Assembly: GCF_014884995.1 (NCBI RefSeq)
Contig: NZ_JABMII010000005.1
Location: forward strand, 78,580-142,579
Reading direction: 5' to 3'
Source: Spirabiliibacterium pneumoniae
Lineage (GTDB): Bacteria; Pseudomonadota; Gammaproteobacteria; Enterobacterales; Pasteurellaceae
DNA length: 64,000 bases
The translations under genes and the position numbers were made by a program. Positions 19,194 to 28,907 of this stretch are shown here, in pieces; the stretch's first letter is position 1; each line of letters starts with the position of its first letter. Under the pieces are notes generated by a model. It was not told the origin of the DNA, did not search any database, and was given only the letters and a program-made list of their open reading frames with translations.

Positions 19194-20477
19194 TTACTCC
19201 TTATTTAGGTTTTCAGCGAAATACGCACTCACCTGCGCCACAGGCAAAGTGAATTGTTCAATCTCTTGTTTTAATGGTTTAATCGCCACAATTTGTTGCT
19301 GTGCTTCATCCTCTCCGATCACGACGGCAAACTGCGCATTGCTTTTATCTGCACGCTTAAATTGCTTTTTAAACGCGCCTGAGCTGCAGTGCAACATCAC
19401 TTTTACGGCGGGCAAATCACTGCGCAGCTGTTCGCTCAAACGAAACGCAACCTTACGCGCCGCCTCACCACTGTGGATCACATACACATCAACCGCACTT
19501 TTAATGGCAAGTGCTGGGTTAACTTCTTGCACCAACAATACTAAGCGCTCAACGCCCATAGCAAAGCCAATACCACAGGTGGTATGCCCACCAAGCTGCT
19601 CAACAAGAGTATCATAACGCCCACCGCCACACACCGTGCCTTGCGCACCCAGTGCCGTTGTCACCCACTCAAATACCGTTTTGTTATAATAATCTAAACC
19701 GCGCACCAATTTTGGATTAATTTCATAAGCAATGCCCATTTCATCTAAAATCTGGCAGAGTTGAGCAAAGTGCGCTTTATCTTCTTCGCTTAAATAATCT
19801 TGCAAGTTTGGCGCGTTATCCAGCACCGCTTGCACACGCTCATTTTTACTGTCTAAAATCCGCAATGGGTTCGTTGTCAAACGGCGCTTGCAATCATCAT
19901 CCAGCACATCCAAATGCTGTTGTAAATAATCCACCAACGCTTGGCGATACACCGCACGCGACTGCGCTGAGCCAATGGAATTGAGCTGTAAGCTCACATG
20001 CTCAAAAATACCCAATTCACGCCACAGCCGTGCTGTGAGCAGAATTAATTCTGCATCAATTTCAGGGTTGGCAATGCCAAACACCTCCACGCCGATTTGG
20101 TGAAACTGGCGATAACGCCCCTTTTGCGGGCGCTCGTAACGAAACATCGGCCCCATATACCACAAACGCTGTTCTTGATTATATAGCAACCCATTTTCAA
20201 TGCCTGCCCGCACACACCCCGCAGTTCCTTCTGGGCGCAGCGTCAAACTTTCACCATCGCGATCATCGAAAGTGAACATCTCTTTTTCCACCACATCGGT
20301 CACTTCACCGATGGCGCGTTTAAAAAGCGGTGTGGACTCCACAATCGGCATACGGATTTCACTGTAACCGTATTGTGCCAACACGCCACGTACCGTTTTT
20401 TCCAACCACTGCCAAACAGGTGTTTGGCTTGGCAAGCAATCGTTCATGCCACGAATGGCTTTAATGATATTCGCCAC
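19194..20477 (-). CDS. hisS: Histidyl-tRNA synthetase
   Basis: Class II aminoacyl-tRNA synthetase charging tRNA-His. The 427-residue protein shows motif 2 ([19 protein letters not shown]), the histidine-specific [15 protein letters not shown] and motif 3 ([20 protein letters not shown]...GVERL), followed by the C-terminal anticodon-binding domain. It lies between ispG and yfgM, in the conserved order. Confidence 0.98.
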   Translation of the reverse strand: MANIIKAIRGMNDCLPSQTPVWQWLEKTVRGVLAQYGYSEIRMPIVESTPLFKRAIGEVTDVVEKEMFTFDDRDGESLTLRPEGTAGCVRAGIENGLLYNQEQRLWYMGPMFRYERPQKGRYRQFHQIGVEVFGIANPEIDAELILLTARLWRELGIFEHVSLQLNSIGSAQSRAVYRQALVDYLQQHLDVLDDDCKRRLTTNPLRILDSKNERVQAVLDNAPNLQDYLSEEDKAHFAQLCQILDEMGIAYEINPKLVRGLDYYNKTVFEWVTTALGAQGTVCGGGRYDTLVEQLGGHTTCGIGFAMGVERLVLLVQEVNPALAIKSAVDVYVIHSGEAARKVAFRLSEQLRSDLPAVKVMLHCSSGAFKKQFKRADKSNAQFAVVIGEDEAQQQIVAIKPLKQEIEQFTLPVAQVSAYFAENLNKE

Positions 20478-20489
20478 AACTCTTCCTTA

Positions 20490-21605
20490 TTATTTTTCAA
20501 CTACATCAATACGTTGGCTAGGGTCTTTGACCGCCACCTGAGCACGAATTCGCGCCTCAAGTTGATCAATTAAATCATCATTATCAAAACGCTCTTTTTG
20601 GCGCACGCCGTCAAGATAAAAACCGCTCTTTTTGTTGCCTCCCGTCACGCCAAGATCAGACACCAACGCCTCACCTGGTCCATTCACCACGCAACCGATA
20701 ATCGACACATCCATCGCGGTGGTGATGTCTTCTAACCGCTGCTCAAGCGCGTTAACCGTACCAATCACATCAAATTCTTGGCGTGAACAGGTTGGGCACG
20801 CGATGAAATTGATCCCCCGCGAGCGAATGCGTAACGATTTTAAAATATCAAAGCCCACTTTAATCTCTTCAACGGGGTTGGCCGCCAATGACACCCGCAG
20901 CGTGTCACCAATGCCTTCTGCCAGCAGCATCCCTAGCCCGACCGCACTTTTCACCGCACCAGCACGGGCACCGCCTGCCTCAGTGATGCCCAAGTGCAAT
21001 GGCTGTTCAATTTGTGCGGCCAATAAACGATAAGCTTCAACGGCTAAAAAAACATCTGAGGCTTTTACACTGACTTTAAATTGATCAAAATTGAATTTAT
21101 CTAAAATATCCACATGACGCAATGCGGATTCCAGCAACGCTTGGGGTGTGGGTTCACCGTATTTTTCTTGCAGGTCACGCTCAAGCGAGCCAGCGTTAAC
21201 ACCAATGCGGATCGGGATATTTTTATCTTTGGCGCAGTCCACCACCGCGCGAATGCGATCTTCCCGCCCGATGTTACCTGGGTTAATGCGCAGGCAATCC
21301 ACACCATACTCCGCTACTTTCAACGCGATGCGATAATCAAAGTGAATATCCGCCACCAATGGCACGCTGACTTGCTGCTTGATGAGTTTAAAAGCCTCGG
21401 CGGCGTCCATTGTTGGCACCGACACCCGCACAATATCAGCTCCCACTTTTTCCAACTGATGAATTTGTGCAACCGTCGCTGCGACATCCGTTGTCCGAGT
21501 GTTGGTCATAGATTGCACCGAAATGGGCGCATCACCACCCACAGGCACATTACCAACGTGAATTTTTTTCGAGGCTCTGCGTTTAATTGGAGATTGAGCT
21601 TGCAT
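20490..21605 (-). CDS. ispG: 4-hydroxy-3-methylbut-2-enyl-diphosphate synthase
   Basis: Iron-sulfur enzyme of the non-mevalonate isoprenoid pathway, converting MEcPP to HMBPP. The 371-residue protein has the N-terminal TIM barrel ([21 protein letters not shown]) and the C-terminal [4Fe-4S] domain with [10 protein letters not shown] and [12 protein letters not shown] carrying three cysteine ligands. It is in the operon between rodZ and hisS. Confidence 0.98.
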   Translation of the reverse strand: MQAQSPIKRRASKKIHVGNVPVGGDAPISVQSMTNTRTTDVAATVAQIHQLEKVGADIVRVSVPTMDAAEAFKLIKQQVSVPLVADIHFDYRIALKVAEYGVDCLRINPGNIGREDRIRAVVDCAKDKNIPIRIGVNAGSLERDLQEKYGEPTPQALLESALRHVDILDKFNFDQFKVSVKASDVFLAVEAYRLLAAQIEQPLHLGITEAGGARAGAVKSAVGLGMLLAEGIGDTLRVSLAANPVEEIKVGFDILKSLRIRSRGINFIACPTCSRQEFDVIGTVNALEQRLEDITTAMDVSIIGCVVNGPGEALVSDLGVTGGNKKSGFYLDGVRQKERFDNDDLIDQLEARIRAQVAVKDPSQRIDVVEK

Positions 21606-21615
21606 AAGTTCCTAA

Positions 21616-22671
21616 TCAGTTTTTCGGTAATTTAAAGCGCGCAACACGCCCATCAATTTTCAGTGGCACGGCCTCACCACGGAAGGTGATTTTCACATTT
21701 TGTGGCGCACCAATTACAAGGGAATAGGCTTCACTGTTATCAAAATTCAGCACTTCGCCGCGTTTATATTCTTTTTGCGCCAGTACTTTACGATTAGCAT
21801 CTTTCACGCTAAGCCAGCAGCTTGCGCCCGTAATTTCAATACTCAAGCCATTTTCACTTACCGCACTCGTCGCATCTGTCACTTGCACATTGTCATCCGT
21901 TGACTCAACCGCACTTTGTGCTGTGTTATTCAGTTTCTCCATGGCATTGCTGAGCACTTCGCCTGAAGTTTGTGCTTGGTTCACGTCGTTGGCAACCGCA
22001 CTTTCATTTTGTGGCGCAGCATTGCTTGGCGCTTCCTGTGCTTTTCGTTCAAGCCCCGCAGGTTCAACGCTCGGTTCATTCACCACTGGTGGGTTATCAA
22101 CTGTGCTTGGCTGCACAGGTGCATTTTCGCTGGTTTCAAGCGTCTCTTTTTCCAACGCAGGCTCTGAAGCATTCTCACTGCTGACAGGCGTTTCGATTAG
22201 TTCATTTTTGTTTAAAAAGTTTTCAACGAGGCTTTCACGCTCATTTTGCGATTGTTGATAATAGTTTTGCCACCACCAGTAACCTGTCATACCAATCATA
22301 ATCAGCACGATAATCCATGTCAGGCGTCCCACCCAACCAGAGTAAGATGAATAATGATTAACTTTATGGTTATTGCGCAGGTTCTTTTGTAAGTCATTTT
22401 CAACTGGTGCACCAAATGAGATGTGGGCGTTTTGCCACTGCTCTTTTGGGATTTTTAAGAATTTAGCGTAGTTTTGCACATAGCCACGCATGAATGTTGG
22501 CGGATAATTCGGCACGATAAATTCATCATTTTCAAGATGATGGATCACCGCCGTCTTCAAATGGGTTTGCTGCACGACATCTTCAATGGTTAAGCCCAAC
22601 GCCTCGCGACGCTGACGAAATTGTTGCCCAAGCGTTAAGCTTGATGGGGATTGTGGTTGCTCGTTGTCCAT
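21616..22671 (-). CDS. rodZ: Cytoskeletal shape protein RodZ
   Basis: Links the MreB cytoskeleton to the elongation machinery and maintains rod shape. The 351-residue protein has a cytoplasmic helix-turn-helix domain (about 10-80; LGQQFRQRREALGLTIEDVV), one transmembrane helix (about 113-134, rich in I, M and W), a long low-complexity periplasmic linker with repeated Glu, Pro, Ser and Asn, and a C-terminal beta-sheet domain (LSIEITGASCWLSVKDANRK). Several uptake signals fall in the linker, where they encode neutral residues. It overlaps nothing and lies ten bases before ispG. Confidence 0.95.
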   Translation of the reverse strand: MDNEQPQSPSSLTLGQQFRQRREALGLTIEDVVQQTHLKTAVIHHLENDEFIVPNYPPTFMRGYVQNYAKFLKIPKEQWQNAHISFGAPVENDLQKNLRNNHKVNHYSSYSGWVGRLTWIIVLIMIGMTGYWWWQNYYQQSQNERESLVENFLNKNELIETPVSSENASEPALEKETLETSENAPVQPSTVDNPPVVNEPSVEPAGLERKAQEAPSNAAPQNESAVANDVNQAQTSGEVLSNAMEKLNNTAQSAVESTDDNVQVTDATSAVSENGLSIEITGASCWLSVKDANRKVLAQKEYKRGEVLNFDNSEAYSLVIGAPQNVKITFRGEAVPLKIDGRVARFKLPKN

Positions 22672-22772
22672 ACGCTTATCCAGTAATTAATATCAAACGG
22701 AGAGTTTAAATTTACAGGATACGATTTGCAACAATTAATCCAAAATATTGTGCGATTTCTCCGCTTTTTACA

Positions 22773-23303
22773 TTACAGCTGCTGACGCAACTGTGCGGCT
22801 CGCTCAGGATTGAGTTTCTGCAACTTTTGCAATGCCTGTTGTTGACGGGTCATATCATGTGCCAAATTCGCACAAAGTGCGGTGTTTTCTAACGTTTGCG
22901 CTACTTTATAATACTCTTTTTGCGCTAGCGCTTTATCAAACATTGCAAATGCTTGACTAAAGCGTGCCTGCTGGCATAAAAAAGCACCGTAATTATTATA
23001 CACATCTCCCTGAGTGGGGTCTTTTTCCATCGCCAATTGGTAATACTGCTCGGCTTGCGTTAAATTGCCTATTTGTTGATAGTAGTGCGCGAGCAGCAAA
23101 TAAGGCAGATAGTACTCTGGTGCAAATTCTAAGGCCTTATCAATATTCTGCTTGGCACTGTCGTATTGATGTTGTTGCATATAACCCAGTGCAACCTGCG
23201 CACGCGCATAGGCCTTGCCTTGATCTGTTGTGTGGTCAAGCTGTGTGGCACACCCTGTCAGCAGCCAAGCCAAACAAAATAATCCAAACCGTAATAACCG
23301 CAC
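22773..23303 (-). CDS. pilW: Type IV pilus biogenesis lipoprotein PilW/PilF
   Basis: Outer-membrane pilotin needed for assembly of the type IV pilus secretin. The 176-residue protein has a lipoprotein signal ending LLTGC (Cys18) and a set of tetratricopeptide repeats (for example AQVALGYMQQHQYDSAKQNI and YNNYGAFLCQQARFSQAFAM). In this family the pilus is part of the DNA uptake machine, consistent with the many uptake signals in this genome. It sits between rlmN and rodZ as in other gamma-proteobacteria. Confidence 0.93.
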   Translation of the reverse strand: MRLLRFGLFCLAWLLTGCATQLDHTTDQGKAYARAQVALGYMQQHQYDSAKQNIDKALEFAPEYYLPYLLLAHYYQQIGNLTQAEQYYQLAMEKDPTQGDVYNNYGAFLCQQARFSQAFAMFDKALAQKEYYKVAQTLENTALCANLAHDMTRQQQALQKLQKLNPERAAQLRQQL

Positions 23304-23316
23304 TTTTACTCCTTAA

Positions 23317-24435
23317 TTACTGTGTTGAAGCCACATCAATGGCTTGTCCAAATGCTTTTTTATTCAGGGTGCGTTTGGTTCTATCAATCACATCACCCGC
23401 CAACTGGCCGCAGGCAGCATCAATATCATCACCACGTGTTTTACGCACAATCACTGTTAAACCATATTCCATCAGCACTTTTTGAAAGCGGTCAATACGG
23501 GTGTTTGAGCTTTTCGTATAAGGTGCTTGGGGAAACGGATTCCACGGGATAAGGTTGATTTTACACGGCGTGTTGGCAAGCAATTTCGCCAGCTGGTGCG
23601 CGTGCTCGGTGCTGTCGTTAACTTGGTTAAGCATCACATATTCTATCGTCACTTTACCATGATTCGCTTTGGATTGCGCGAGATAACGGTGCACAGAATC
23701 CATCAACATCGCAATATTGTATTTTTTATTGAGCGGCACAATTTCATCACGCAGTTGATCATTCGGTGCATGCAATGAGATCGCCAGCGCCACATCAATC
23801 ATCTCAGGCAAGCGATCAAGGGCAGGCACGACACCCGATGTTGAAAGCGTAACTCGTCGCTTAGACAGCCCATAGCCAAAATCATCCAGCATAATTTCCA
23901 TCGCCGGCACCACATTAGCCACATTCAGCAGTGGCTCGCCCATGCCCATCATCACCACATTCGTGATAGGGCGCACGCCCGTTTTGCCATGATTGCCAAT
24001 AATTTGCGAAGCACGCCACACTTGACCAATAATTTCTGACACAGTCAAGTTGCGATTAAAGCCTTGCTGGGCGGTGGAACAAAAAGTACATTCCAATGCA
24101 CACCCCACCTGTGATGACACACACAATGTCGCGCGATCGTCTTCAGGAATGTAAACCGTTTCCACCTGCTGACTGCCCACTTGCATCGCCCATTTGATTG
24201 TGCCGTCACTTGAACGTTGCTCTTGAGCTACCGTCGGCGCAACAATCTCTGCCACCGCTTTGAGCTTTTCTCGTAGCGCTTTGTTAATATTGGTCATATT
24301 ATCAAAATTGTCTTCACCAAAATGGTAAATCCATTTCATTAATTGATCCGCTCGAAAAGGTTTCTCGCCTAATCCTTGCAAAAATTGGCGCAGCTGCTGG
24401 CGATTTAAATTCAATAAATTGGTGCGTGTTGTCAT
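23317..24435 (-). CDS. rlmN: Dual-specificity 23S rRNA/tRNA adenine-C2 methyltransferase RlmN
   Basis: Radical SAM enzyme methylating A2503 of 23S rRNA and A37 of several tRNAs. About 372 residues, with the radical SAM cysteine motif CALECTFC and the family's later GMGEPLLN. The catalytic cysteine near the C terminus is in [11 protein letters not shown]. The ATG at 24435, preceded by GAGG, gives [10 protein letters not shown]; an upstream in-frame ATG at 24465 is rejected. It is the first gene of the rlmN-pilW-rodZ-ispG-hisS-yfgM operon. Confidence 0.97.
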   Translation of the reverse strand: MTTRTNLLNLNRQQLRQFLQGLGEKPFRADQLMKWIYHFGEDNFDNMTNINKALREKLKAVAEIVAPTVAQEQRSSDGTIKWAMQVGSQQVETVYIPEDDRATLCVSSQVGCALECTFCSTAQQGFNRNLTVSEIIGQVWRASQIIGNHGKTGVRPITNVVMMGMGEPLLNVANVVPAMEIMLDDFGYGLSKRRVTLSTSGVVPALDRLPEMIDVALAISLHAPNDQLRDEIVPLNKKYNIAMLMDSVHRYLAQSKANHGKVTIEYVMLNQVNDSTEHAHQLAKLLANTPCKINLIPWNPFPQAPYTKSSNTRIDRFQKVLMEYGLTVIVRKTRGDDIDAACGQLAGDVIDRTKRTLNKKAFGQAIDVASTQ

Positions 24436-24589
24436 TGTTGCCTCGTTGTCACACATTACGGCCAAACCGTTGAATGAAATAAACGCGCAATTCTACTCAT
24501 TCAATGGGAATTAATCTAGTCTTTTTCCCCTAAAAAAGCGACCGCACTTTGCTTTTTTTGGAATGCTGATCGCAAAATACATAACTATA

Positions 24590-24628
24590 GCAAACAAAAA
24601 ACCCAACGCGCGGTTGGGTTTTGTTTGC
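24590..24628 (-). terminator. Terminator of the SDR dehydrogenase gene
   Basis: A long stem of GCAAACA...ACCCAAC and GTTGGGT...TGTTTGC around GCGC, lying between the rlmN start and the dehydrogenase stop. The minus-strand product ends in a T-rich tract. Confidence 0.85.
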
Positions 24629-24642
24629 AACGATGATTGCGA

Positions 24643-25446
24643 TTATGGCTGTTTACCGATATAAGCCAAGATACCGCCGTCCACGTAGAGGATGTGACCG
24701 TTAATGAAGTTGGACGCATCAGATGACAAGAACACGGCGGCACCAGCCAAATCTTCAGGGGTACCCCAACGTGCAGCGGGTGTTTTGGCGATAATGAATT
24801 GGTCAAATGGGTGACGTGAGCCATCAGCTTGTTTTTCACGTAATGGCGCAGTTTGCGGTGTTGCGATATAGCCTGGGCCAATACCATTACATTGAATGTT
24901 AGCTTCACCAAATTCTGAACAAATATTTTTGGTCAGCATTTTCAAGCCACCTTTAGCAGAGGCATAACCTACAACGGTTTCGCGGCCTAATTCACTCATC
25001 ATTGAACAAATGTTGATGATTTTACCGTGGCCTTTTTTGATCATTGAAGGCAATACGGCTTTAGACATAATAAACGGGCCAGTCAAATCAATATCGATGA
25101 TTTTACGATAATCAGATGCGCTGGTTTCCAACATTGGAATACGTTGAATGATGCCTGCATTGTTGACCAAAATATCAATCACGCCGACTTCTTTTTCAAT
25201 CTTTTCAATGTACTCTTTGACCGCACTTTCATTGGTTACATCGAATAAATAGCCATGTGCATCAATGCCTGCTTCTTTGTAAGCGGCAAGGCCTTTTTTC
25301 AGGTTTTCTTCGTTGACATCGTTGAATACGATTTTCGCGCCTGCTTGGCTTAGTGCTGTGGCAATGGCAAAGCCGATGCCGTATGACGCACCAGTAACTA
25401 AGGCAATTTTACCTTTCAATGAGAATTGTTCTAAAATGTTTGACAT
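24643..25446 (-). CDS. Short-chain dehydrogenase, gluconate 5-dehydrogenase-like
   Basis: NAD(P)-dependent oxidoreductase of the classical SDR family, 267 residues. It has the cofactor loop TGASYGIGFA (residues 18-27), the NNAGI motif, the catalytic Ser in ICSM and YxxxK in YASAKGG. The GYIATPQTAPLRE segment and C-terminal HILYVDGG are typical of the gluconate 5-dehydrogenase/KduD group that acts on sugar acids. The true substrate is not certain. It stands alone, divergent from cyuA, and has its own terminator. A CRP-like site lies in the shared upstream gap. Confidence 0.82.
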   Translation of the reverse strand: MSNILEQFSLKGKIALVTGASYGIGFAIATALSQAGAKIVFNDVNEENLKKGLAAYKEAGIDAHGYLFDVTNESAVKEYIEKIEKEVGVIDILVNNAGIIQRIPMLETSASDYRKIIDIDLTGPFIMSKAVLPSMIKKGHGKIINICSMMSELGRETVVGYASAKGGLKMLTKNICSEFGEANIQCNGIGPGYIATPQTAPLREKQADGSRHPFDQFIIAKTPAARWGTPEDLAGAAVFLSSDASNFINGHILYVDGGILAYIGKQP

Positions 25447-25567
25447 AGTTGCTCCTTTAACTCCTTAATGCAAGGTTATCTTTTGAACACGCAATTCAGC
25501 TAAACTGAATTTTACCATTATTAAACCACAATTTTATTTTTAATCCTAGCCTATAATGAAAATAGAA

Positions 25568-25583
25568 CGTGATAGATTTCACA
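25568..25583. promoter_or_regulatory. Putative CRP site between the SDR gene and cyuA
   Basis: CGTGATAGATTTCACA matches the CRP consensus TGTGA-N6-TCACA at nine of ten positions. It lies 122 bases upstream of the dehydrogenase start and 119 upstream of cyuA, so it could control either. Confidence 0.6.
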
Positions 25584-25701
25584 TTTCTTAATCATTCTGT
25601 GTTATTTTATCACTATGTGCAGTTTTAACACGCTGCAATGATTAAAAATAACGTAAATTTAGGCTAGAATAGCGCACATATTTTTGCCATTATGAGACAT
25701 T

Positions 25702-27003
25702 ATGCCCAACTCAACATTTGAAGATCATTTAATTCAGATTGTACGCGACGATGTTGTGCCAGCTCTCGGCTGCACCGAGCCGATTTCACTAGCACTAGCC
25801 TGCGCCATTGCACGCAAGCATCTCAATGCCCTGCCGCAACGCATTATTGCCAAAGTATCGCCCAACTTAATGAAAAATGGCTTAGGGGTCGCCGTACCTG
25901 GCACGGGGATGGTGGGTTTGCCGATTGCCGCGGCCATCGGTGCCATCGGAGGGGATCCTGAGGCGGGATTAGAAGTGCTGACCCATATTCGTCCTGAGCA
26001 AGTAGCACAAGCTAAAGCCATGTTAAACGCCTCGCAGGTTGAGGTGGGTATTTTTGAAACCGAGCATATCCTCTATTCTGAAGCTACGCTGTTTGCTGAT
26101 AACGACTCTGTGCGGGTGTGTATTCAAGACCACCACACTAACGTGATTTTAATTGAAAAAAACGGCAACATTCTATTTGAAGATCGCATACCCAAAGGCT
26201 GCACCACAGATAATCAATATCAGCAGCTCACCCAGTGTACAGCAAAAATGCTCTACGATGTGGCTATGACCGTGCCACTGGATAAAATTGCTTTTATCTT
26301 ACAAGCCGCCAAGCTCAATACCGCACTTTCAGATGAAGGATTGCGAGAAAATTATGGGTTACATATCGGGCGCACGTTGCAAAAACACGTGGGCAGCGGA
26401 TTGATGTCAGACGACTTATTAAGCCGCATTATTATTCGCACTACCGCCGCCTCCGATGCGCGCATGGGTGGCGCCAGCCTGCCTGCAATGAGCAACTCGG
26501 GTTCAGGCAATCAAGGCATCGCTGCCACCATGCCCGTTGTCGTGGTTGCCCAATATTTAGCGGCAGATGATGAAAAATTAACTCGCGCGTTGTTTTTATC
26601 CCATTTAATGGCCATTTTCATCCACAGCAAATTACCCAAACTCTCTGCCTTATGTGCTGTTACCACCGCCTCAATGGGCAGTTGCGCAGGCATTGCTTGG
26701 CTACTAACGGGCAAGTTTGAAACGGTGAGTATGGGCATTTGTTCGATGATTGGCGATATTAGTGGCATTATCTGCGACGGCGCGGCGAATAGCTGTGCGA
26801 TGAAAGTTTCAACCAGCGTATCAAGTGGCTACAAAGCCGTGCTGATGGCAATGGATAATACCCATGTTACTGGCAATGAAGGGATTGTAGAATTTGATAT
26901 TGATGCCTCAATCAACAATCTCTGCGCTATTGCCTCTCGCAGTATGCTACATACTGATAAACAGGTCATTGAAATCATGAGCAATAAGCCAAAACAGAAA
27001 TAA
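25702..27003 (+). CDS. cyuA: L-cysteine desulfidase (CyuA/YhaM family)
   Basis: Predicted iron-sulfur enzyme that splits cysteine to pyruvate, ammonia and sulfide; the UPF0597 family contains E. coli CyuA (YhaM) and is related to serine dehydratase alpha. The 433-residue protein has the family elements LGCTEPISLALA near residue 23, GTGMVGLPIAAA, SNSGSGNQGI and the cysteines in CDGAANSCAMK. E. coli cyuA is coupled to a cysteine importer; no transporter is adjacent here. Confidence 0.88.
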   Translation: MPNSTFEDHLIQIVRDDVVPALGCTEPISLALACAIARKHLNALPQRIIAKVSPNLMKNGLGVAVPGTGMVGLPIAAAIGAIGGDPEAGLEVLTHIRPEQVAQAKAMLNASQVEVGIFETEHILYSEATLFADNDSVRVCIQDHHTNVILIEKNGNILFEDRIPKGCTTDNQYQQLTQCTAKMLYDVAMTVPLDKIAFILQAAKLNTALSDEGLRENYGLHIGRTLQKHVGSGLMSDDLLSRIIIRTTAASDARMGGASLPAMSNSGSGNQGIAATMPVVVVAQYLAADDEKLTRALFLSHLMAIFIHSKLPKLSALCAVTTASMGSCAGIAWLLTGKFETVSMGICSMIGDISGIICDGAANSCAMKVSTSVSSGYKAVLMAMDNTHVTGNEGIVEFDIDASINNLCAIASRSMLHTDKQVIEIMSNKPKQK

Positions 27004-27012
27004 AGTGCGGTT

Positions 27013-27037
27013 AAAAAAGCCAGCTTTCGCTGGCTTT
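27013..27037 (-). terminator. Terminator between cyuA and the hibernation factor gene
   Basis: AAAGCCAGC and GCTGGCTTT form a 9-base-pair stem around TTTC. The minus-strand transcript ends in T6, so it serves the ribosome hibernation gene; it can also act for cyuA, together with the adjacent uptake signal. Confidence 0.85.
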
Positions 27038-27041
27038 GATA

Positions 27042-27362
27042 TTATTCAAAAGAGTCTTTCAACCGCTCGGCATTGCGCCGCGCTTCATCTTTGTGTTGCA
27101 GTTTATTCAGCTGGCGTTCAAGTTTTTCTTCTAATTGATTGATACATTTATACATATCGTCATTTTCCGCACAGGCGAACAAATCACCATACGGCGTGCC
27201 AATATTCGCTTCTGCACTAAAACCTTTTGGTACTTTATTCAGAATAAAATGCGGATTGATCAACTGAGTTTGCCATTTTTCTAGCTTGGCCACACGTTCT
27301 TCAATATGGGTACGAATTGCGGGGGTGATGTCCATTTGTTTACTGGTAATTTTCACGATCAT
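27042..27362 (-). CDS. raiA: Ribosome-associated inhibitor / hibernation factor (RaiA/HPF family)
   Basis: Binds the 30S decoding region and silences ribosomes in stationary phase or cold. The 106-residue protein has the short-form sigma-54-modulation fold: [20 protein letters not shown], then [23 protein letters not shown] and the C-terminal basic helix. The length and C-terminal tail favour RaiA (YfiA) over the shorter HPF, but I cannot separate the two with certainty. The ATG at 27362 has the strong site GAGGTAGGT; the open frame upstream to 27446 is not coding. Confidence 0.9.
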   Translation of the reverse strand: MIVKITSKQMDITPAIRTHIEERVAKLEKWQTQLINPHFILNKVPKGFSAEANIGTPYGDLFACAENDDMYKCINQLEEKLERQLNKLQHKDEARRNAERLKDSFE

Positions 27363-27569
27363 AGTACCTACCTCTCGACTTGTGTGATAAAAACCCCTTG
27401 GGGTTGGTATTAACATAGTATTCCCAAGATAAAATTTCAAGGGCAATTATTCATTCTGCCAACCCAGATCACAAAATGATAAAATTGTGCCAAAAGTGCC
27501 GTGTTTTTATTGGTTAACGTGCGGTAAATTGCTATTATACTAGATTGTGAGTGGTATTAAACCGCACTT

Positions 27570-27833
27570 TTACGCTTTCTCCCGCGCCAATTTTGCCGCC
27601 ACATAAGAACAGCTCGCCTCAGCATGATACCCTTGTTGAGCAACGTATTCTTTAAATGCTTGATACAACTGATCTGCCACCCCTTGACCACGCAGTTGTG
27701 GTGATACAAAAGTATGATTTGCATTCACACTGTGCTCGTTGATTTTTTGGTAGGTTAATTCCGCAATGAGTTTACCCGCTTGCGCAATAAAAAATTTGCC
27801 CCCTGATTCATCGTGTTCTTGCTGAATATCCAT
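27570..27833 (-). CDS. GNAT-family acetyltransferase, short YjdJ-like type
   Basis: An 87-residue acetyltransferase-like protein of the minimal GNAT form, with a core strand AQAGKLIAELTY, the acetyl-CoA loop SPQLRGQGVADQLYQ and a C-terminal SCSYVAAKL. Similar short proteins occur widely and modify unknown targets. The ATG at 27833 follows GGAG; an in-frame GTG two codons upstream is less likely. It directly follows yacG. Confidence 0.82.
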   Translation of the reverse strand: MDIQQEHDESGGKFFIAQAGKLIAELTYQKINEHSVNANHTFVSPQLRGQGVADQLYQAFKEYVAQQGYHAEASCSYVAAKLAREKA

Positions 27834-27842
27834 ACTCACTCC

Positions 27843-28058
27843 CTAATGTGTCCAATCACTACCATACTCATTGACAGCACCATCCTCAGCAAAATCGGCG
27901 CTACCTGCACTGATGGCTTTCTCCTCATTCGCCCACTCACCCAAATCAATTAGCTGGCAACGCTTAGAGCAGAAAGGACGATAAGGGCTTTGCTCACTCC
28001 ACGCCACTTGCTTTTTACAAATCGGGCATGAGACACTGTCAACGTTCGTTTTTTTCAT
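27843..28058 (-). CDS. yacG: DNA gyrase inhibitor YacG (zinc protein)
   Basis: Small zinc-binding protein that binds GyrB and blocks DNA gyrase. At 71 residues it has the four ligand cysteines in CPICKK and CSKRC and the conserved [11 protein letters not shown]. It overlaps the end of coaE by about 20 bases, as it commonly does, so translation is coupled. Confidence 0.93.
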   Translation of the reverse strand: MKKTNVDSVSCPICKKQVAWSEQSPYRPFCSKRCQLIDLGEWANEEKAISAGSADFAEDGAVNEYGSDWTH

Positions 28059-28671
28059 ACTTTTTCTTCGCTTGATCTAAATAAAATTGATGTAACTTAG
28101 CCACTCGAGCTGTAATCTCGGCTTGGCTTTCTTGCCACGGCTCATCATTGTTAATCACATCGTCGGCTGTTGTCAAACGGCGATCACGGTCAATTTGCGC
28201 CGCAATAATTTTCTCAATTTGTTCACGTTTATTGCTGTCACGCCGCGTAGCTCGCTCAATTTGTGTTTCACGACTGACATCCACAACCAAAGTGCGGTCA
28301 CAAAATGCCTCAAGGTGATTTTCAAACAACAACGGCACCACCCACAGCGCATAAGGCGCGCGTACCGCATTGAGTTCAGCCAGCATTTTTTTACGAATCA
28401 ACGGGTGCAACAAATCATTAAGCCACTGCGTTTGCGTACAGTCATTAAACACTCGCGCGCGCAACGCCGCACGATTTAGCGAACCATCTGCATTCAACAC
28501 CTCGTCACCAAAATGCTCAGCAATGTGCAAAAGTGCGGTCGAACCCTTCGCCACTACCTCACGCGCCACCACATCCGCATCAACCACTGGCACCCCAAGC
28601 GCTGCAAATAAATCCGCAATCGTACTCTTACCACTGCCAATGCCACCAGTGAGACCGACTATATATGTCAT
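28039..28671 (-). CDS. coaE: Dephospho-CoA kinase
   Basis: Last step of coenzyme A synthesis, phosphorylating dephospho-CoA at the 3' hydroxyl. The 210-residue protein has the P-loop [11 protein letters not shown] at residues 8-18, DADVVAREV and the lid region with RATRRDSN. It is the first gene of a coaE-yacG-GNAT unit. Confidence 0.97.
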   Translation of the reverse strand: MTYIVGLTGGIGSGKSTIADLFAALGVPVVDADVVAREVVAKGSTALLHIAEHFGDEVLNADGSLNRAALRARVFNDCTQTQWLNDLLHPLIRKKMLAELNAVRAPYALWVVPLLFENHLEAFCDRTLVVDVSRETQIERATRRDSNKREQIEKIIAAQIDRDRRLTTADDVINNDEPWQESQAEITARVAKLHQFYLDQAKKKYEKNER

Positions 28672-28759
28672 TTTTCTATTAAACCTTGACTAAGAGTTTT
28701 ATATCTCATAATTATAGTGATTTTTTTACACTATAAAACATCCCCTTTTTACAAAAAAC

Positions 28760-28775
28760 CGTGACCGATATCACA
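28760..28775. promoter_or_regulatory. Putative CRP site upstream of the candidate small RNA
   Basis: CGTGACCGATATCACA matches the CRP consensus at nine of ten core positions. Its centre is about 68 bases upstream of the predicted start of the candidate RNA and 89 bases upstream of the coaE start. Confidence 0.55.
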
Positions 28776-28801
28776 ATATTAAGTAAAAGTTAAAATTGTT
28801 A

Positions 28802-28829
28802 TTGAAATGTGAAATATTGTTGTTACAAT
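28802..28829 (+). promoter_or_regulatory. Predicted promoter of the candidate small RNA
   Basis: TTGAAA (28802-28807) and TACAAT (28824-28829) are separated by 16 bases, both near consensus. No gene on the plus strand follows until 30,382. Confidence 0.6.
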
Positions 28830-28835
28830 GAACAC

Positions 28836-28892
28836 ATACCCTAAAAAGTATGACTCCAAATACTTTGCCCTTCTGCTGAAGGGCTTTTTTTT
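28836..28892 (+). ncRNA. Candidate small regulatory RNA, about 57 nt
   Basis: Between the divergent start of coaE and the end of dgt, a plus-strand transcript is suggested by a good promoter and an ideal intrinsic terminator: GCCCTTC/GAAGGGC with a TGCT loop followed by eight Ts (28867-28892). Before it is a second hairpin, AAAGTAT (28845-28851) and ATACTTT (28860-28866), with the single-stranded loop GACTCCAA. That two-hairpin shape with an exposed loop and U tail is typical of Hfq-dependent RNAs. A CRP-like site lies upstream. I do not recognise the RNA. A 27-codon frame starting at 28828 overlaps it but has no ribosome site and begins inside the predicted -10. Confidence 0.5.
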
Positions 28893-28907
28893 GGCTTGCA
28901 TTTGCGC

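Noticed and set aside
27390..27408. A terminator or thermosensor hairpin (AACCCC/GGGGTT) upstream of the hibernation factor gene
   Set aside because: The stem is short with a loop of two to four bases and a broken T run; support is too weak.
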